This document shows positions 61,574 through 64,000 of a stretch of DNA of 64,000 bases, one piece after another (positions within the stretch are counted from its first letter, which is position 1; the number at the start of each line of letters is the position of its first letter). A program made the translations under genes and the position numbers. The stretch comes from Oxynema aestuarii AP17 (GTDB lineage: Bacteria; Cyanobacteriota; Cyanobacteriia; Cyanobacteriales; Laspinemataceae): the NCBI RefSeq assembly GCF_012295525.1, contig NZ_CP051167.1, positions 4,447,501 through 4,511,500 on the forward strand, given 5' to 3'. Below the pieces are notes generated by a model. It had not been told where the DNA came from and did not search any database. It saw only the letters and a program-made list of their open reading frames with translations.

Positions 61574-64000
61574 TTACTTCGCCTCCCAGTTCGGCGGGTA
61601 CATTTGTTTGACATCAGTATAGTCTGCCGCTAATCCTCGGGCTTGATTCAAAACATCTTCTCCTAAACGTTTTGCCAGGTTTGGTGTTTTGACTTTATAT
61701 CCTGCAAAACCAGTATTGTATTTTTGAACCTCTAAATTGCCACTTTCAAAAACCATCGTTTTTAATGCTTTTTTATCCTCTTTGCTTAATGAATCTGTAT
61801 AGTGAGGGACAAGTTGCCGATCGCCTTTTTTGGCTCGATCTTCCATTTGATAGGCTAAGAATTTAGTCTCAACATCCGCCATGCCCGTCCGATCTTTTCC
61901 ACTTTTACAGTTATAATGAACCATGGAACCGATTAAAAAAGCTAGATTCGAGATTAGGGCTGGCATCTCGTAATCTACATCACCCCCTCCTAACTTTCCT
62001 CTTTTCTGAATCCGTTGCCAGAGTTGCTCTATTTTTTTAATGTCTTTTTCGATTTTGGTGAATTGTTGAGAGGATGTTTTTATTAAGTCGGAACATATTT
62101 GTGGATCTTCATTTATATTTCCCTTTTGAATCAATGACAATTTAGTTTGAGCGCCACTGATATACCGCATTAAATTTTTCTGTTCAAATTCCATATCCCG
62201 GACTGCTTCTTTTTTGGCCTCCTTTAATCGATCTAAGCTCTCAGAGTTGAGTTTACGCCATTGCGTATATTTTCCAAATTTTGCATTTTGATTGACTCCA
62301 TAGTTAAAAGCGATAATATTAAACTCCACACTGATAGGATGTAAACAGTGGTTTACATTTATTTTTCTTCTATTATTTCTGAATTCATTGTTAGCATCTT
62401 TTAAAGCTTGAATATGCCTATCTAGTTTCCCTGCCTCATCCGCTCCTTTATCTGTAGCTACGGGAGTTAGCAAGGCTGTCGTTACTAATGGAATGCTGAC
62501 CTTGTAGTTAGCATTTTTCAATTCGTCATTTGTTTTTTTGCTGAGGTATTTAATAGCGATCGCGGTTAAAAGTTGTGCTGCTTTTTCCTTATTTGCTTCC
62601 CGCCGTTTCTTCGGATCTTTAATACCGTAGTCCTCTAAAACGCCACTTCGGAACGCTGAAAAAAGCGCTTCATCACTATTCTCTGCTTTGAATTCGGTAT
62701 ACCATGCATTCGTTGTTCGATTACGTTCGGGTTCCGTATCTTTCTCAGGGTTTTCTGTTAACCGGGGAGACATACTGGATAATCCCGTGCTTCCATAAGA
62801 TTCAAAATGCTGGGAATCGAATTCTTGATTGAGAGGTGTAAAACTACTGGTATAGGTCTCGCCACCAATTTGCATCGACTTAGAGATTGTTTTCCATTCA
62901 ACCTCTTTATTTAAATTCTGAATATAGAGATCTTTGAGTTGAGTTCTAATCTCTCCCCAGGTTATTTCTGATTGTGAATTTAATGCTTTTAAAGCATTAA
63001 AAATGCAAAGTGACAGCCAATCCGGAAGCTCTTTGTCTAAATATTCTTTTAAAGCTCCTTTTCCTTGTTTGAGTTCTTCAAATATATCGGGTTTATTTGT
63101 TTCTATTTTATTTTTTATTTCCTCTTGTTTTGAGTTAAATTTTATTCTTATTTGATTAATTTCTTCTCCATTTAAAAAATTCCATGCAAGCTGCTCGGCT
63201 ACATTAAACCACCGGCTTGCTCCTTCCAATAAAGCATCAGAAGTTAGCGTATTTGGTGATGGATTTCCAGGAGCCTGATTTTGCCGAGCTGCATTCGTGT
63301 TGTTGATAGCATTGTTATTCGACCGCGATGCAGTCTGCGGACGATTCGTAATGGTTTTTTGTGTTCTTGTCGGAGTGAAACCAGATCGAGGTCTTGTTGT
63401 CCTTGGAATAGCTCTATTTTGGGAGCCTGTTGCAGTTGTTGATGAGCTTCCCGGAATCGGTGGAAGAGGTCGATTGGGAGGACCGCCTCGTGAGGTTGTT
63501 GCCGTTGTTGATGAGCTTCCCGGAATCGGTGGAAGAGGTCGATTGGGAGGACCGCCTCGTGAGCCTGTTGCGGTTGTTGATGAGCGGGTAGAAAGATCTC
63601 CCGTTTCCTTCTCTCCTGACTTATCCTCGTTCTCATTTACACGCTGGACAAGCGTTTCTCCTTCGCCATCGATCTTACGCGGTACGCTCGAACTAGCATC
63701 GGCTTCTTGCTCGTATTTGTGGTTGGGTCGAATTGCCAATTTGGGTTCGACAGAGGTCGGAGGGGTTATGAGGGGAGCTTCCGACTTCGGTTGTAACAAA
63801 GGGGACGAATTCCATGAAGGAGATGGCGGTGGTGAAGTATGGGGATCGAAGATAGAAATATCGGCAAAGTTGTAACTGGCGGTTTTTTGACCTTCCGGTT
63901 GTGGCTGTAACTGTGGCGTCTCACTCGGTTGGGGGGGCGCCGCGAACGGACGCATCTGAAGTGGTGATGCGATTGGGGTCGCTGAAAACTTCTTCGACGT
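61574..64000 (-). CDS. Large SopB/IpgD-like phosphatase with eCIS-cargo-type N terminus (5' end outside window)
   Basis: At least 808 residues; the frame is open to the window edge, and the first methionine at 63955 is probably internal (TSKKFSATPIASPLQ precedes it). The N-terminal region carries KLAIRPNHKYEQEADAS, a segment typical of DUF4157-like proteins near contractile injection systems. A Ser/Thr/Pro linker with two 23-residue NRPLPPIPG repeats follows. Far downstream, FNYGVNQNAKFGKY and HYNCKSGKDRTGMADVETKF match the two signature motifs of the SopB/IpgD/SigD phosphoinositide phosphatases; catalytic cysteine is TGT at 61907-61909. It is AT-rich and foreign in composition. Confidence 0.8.
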   Translation of the reverse strand, partial: TSKKFSATPIASPLQMRPFAAPPQPSETPQLQPQPEGQKTASYNFADISIFDPHTSPPPSPSWNSSPLLQPKSEAPLITPPTSVEPKLAIRPNHKYEQEADASSSVPRKIDGEGETLVQRVNENEDKSGEKETGDLSTRSSTTATGSRGGPPNRPLPPIPGSSSTTATTSRGGPPNRPLPPIPGSSSTTATGSQNRAIPRTTRPRSGFTPTRTQKTITNRPQTASRSNNNAINNTNAARQNQAPGNPSPNTLTSDALLEGASRWFNVAEQLAWNFLNGEEINQIRIKFNSKQEEIKNKIETNKPDIFEELKQGKGALKEYLDKELPDWLSLCIFNALKALNSQSEITWGEIRTQLKDLYIQNLNKEVEWKTISKSMQIGGETYTSSFTPLNQEFDSQHFESYGSTGLSSMSPRLTENPEKDTEPERNRTTNAWYTEFKAENSDEALFSAFRSGVLEDYGIKDPKKRREANKEKAAQLLTAIAIKYLSKKTNDELKNANYKVSIPLVTTALLTPVATDKGADEAGKLDRHIQALKDANNEFRNNRRKINVNHCLHPISVEFNIIAFNYGVNQNAKFGKYTQWRKLNSESLDRLKEAKKEAVRDMEFEQKNLMRYISGAQTKLSLIQKGNINEDPQICSDLIKTSSQQFTKIEKDIKKIEQLWQRIQKRGKLGGGDVDYEMPALISNLAFLIGSMVHYNCKSGKDRTGMADVETKFLAYQMEDRAKKGDRQLVPHYTDSLSKEDKKALKTMVFESGNLEVQKYNTGFAGYKVKTPNLAKRLGEDVLNQARGLAADYTDVKQMYPPNWEAK
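63441..63578 (-). repeat. Two 69-bp tandem repeats encoding proline-rich units
   Basis: Units 63441-63509 and 63510-63578 each encode SSTTATGSRGGPPNRPLPPI plus PGS. A third, degenerate start lies next to them. They are in frame inside the SopB-like gene and give PxxP-type motifs like those bound by SH3 domains. Confidence 0.85.

Noticed and set aside
63297-63875. Rightward 192-codon frame opposite the SopB-like gene
   Set aside because: Its GIGGRGRLGGPP repeats are the antisense of the proline-rich tandem units; the leftward protein has recognisable motifs.
1-64000. CRISPR array or cas genes
   Set aside because: No array of evenly spaced identical repeats and no Cas protein motifs were seen; the RuvC-type proteins present are transposon TnpB.

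Overview
The window is chromosomal DNA from a cyanobacterium. Evidence: very frequent GCGATCGC (HIP1-type) octamers, the photosystem II factors Psb34 and Psb35, Ycf54 (chlorophyll cyclase partner), HemA, CrtE and a CYP110-like P450. Dispersed heptamer repeats of the CTAAAAT/CTAAACT type and many IS605/IS607/IS630 elements suggest a filamentous, repeat-rich lineage, but that is inference.

Layout. 1-16.5 kb is mostly core: hemA (3' end), a UPF0182 membrane protein, a candidate toxin-antitoxin pair, pdxJ, ycf54, a secreted SPOR-like protein, the folD-crtE-DUF212 group, a TPR-CHAT protein, an unknown 543-aa protein, an IscA/SufA-type protein, a TPR protein and a membrane hydrolase. 16.5-21 kb is a mobile-element patch: a TnpB remnant, an IS630-type element with 18-bp perfect ends, and a TnpB-only (IS1341-type) element with a nonsense codon. 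21-41.3 kb is again mainly core: FemAB-like GNAT, RibD-type reductase, S4 protein, a double-kinase hybrid, a Ca2+-ATPase, class I lysyl-tRNA synthetase, MazG, tRNA-Val, psb34-psb35, a J-domain/pentapeptide protein, a TspO-like protein and lipoproteins. At 41.45-45.1 kb a lipoprotein/beta-propeller gene is split by an IS607-type element, which is itself split by an IS630-type element. 45.2-49.1 kb holds a GGCT-like protein, an MBL-fold protein, a PAP2 phosphatase and an M23 peptidase.

49.1-54.7 kb looks like an AT-richer accessory island poor in HIP1. It carries two AAA/STAND-like ATPases (one with a helix-turn-helix N terminus), two tiny glycine/alanine-rich peptides with strong ribosome-binding sites, a 170-aa unknown protein and a papain/C39-like cysteine protease. 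A 68-bp direct repeat and a shared 27-bp block with an inverted repeat lie upstream of both the peptide operon and the 170-aa gene, so these genes are probably co-regulated. Its right edge runs into a CYP110-like P450 gene that has lost its natural C terminus and is also split by an intact copy of the same TnpB-only element.

57.6-59.9 kb is a transketolase-like gene. 60-61.2 kb is another TnpB gene, frameshifted by a small GC-rich palindrome. The window ends (61.57-64.0 kb) in a large gene entering from the right edge. Its product joins an N-terminal segment typical of cargo of extracellular contractile injection systems (KYEQEAD) to a C-terminal domain carrying both signature motifs of the SopB/IpgD/SigD phosphoinositide phosphatases. 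This is the most unusual gene in the window.
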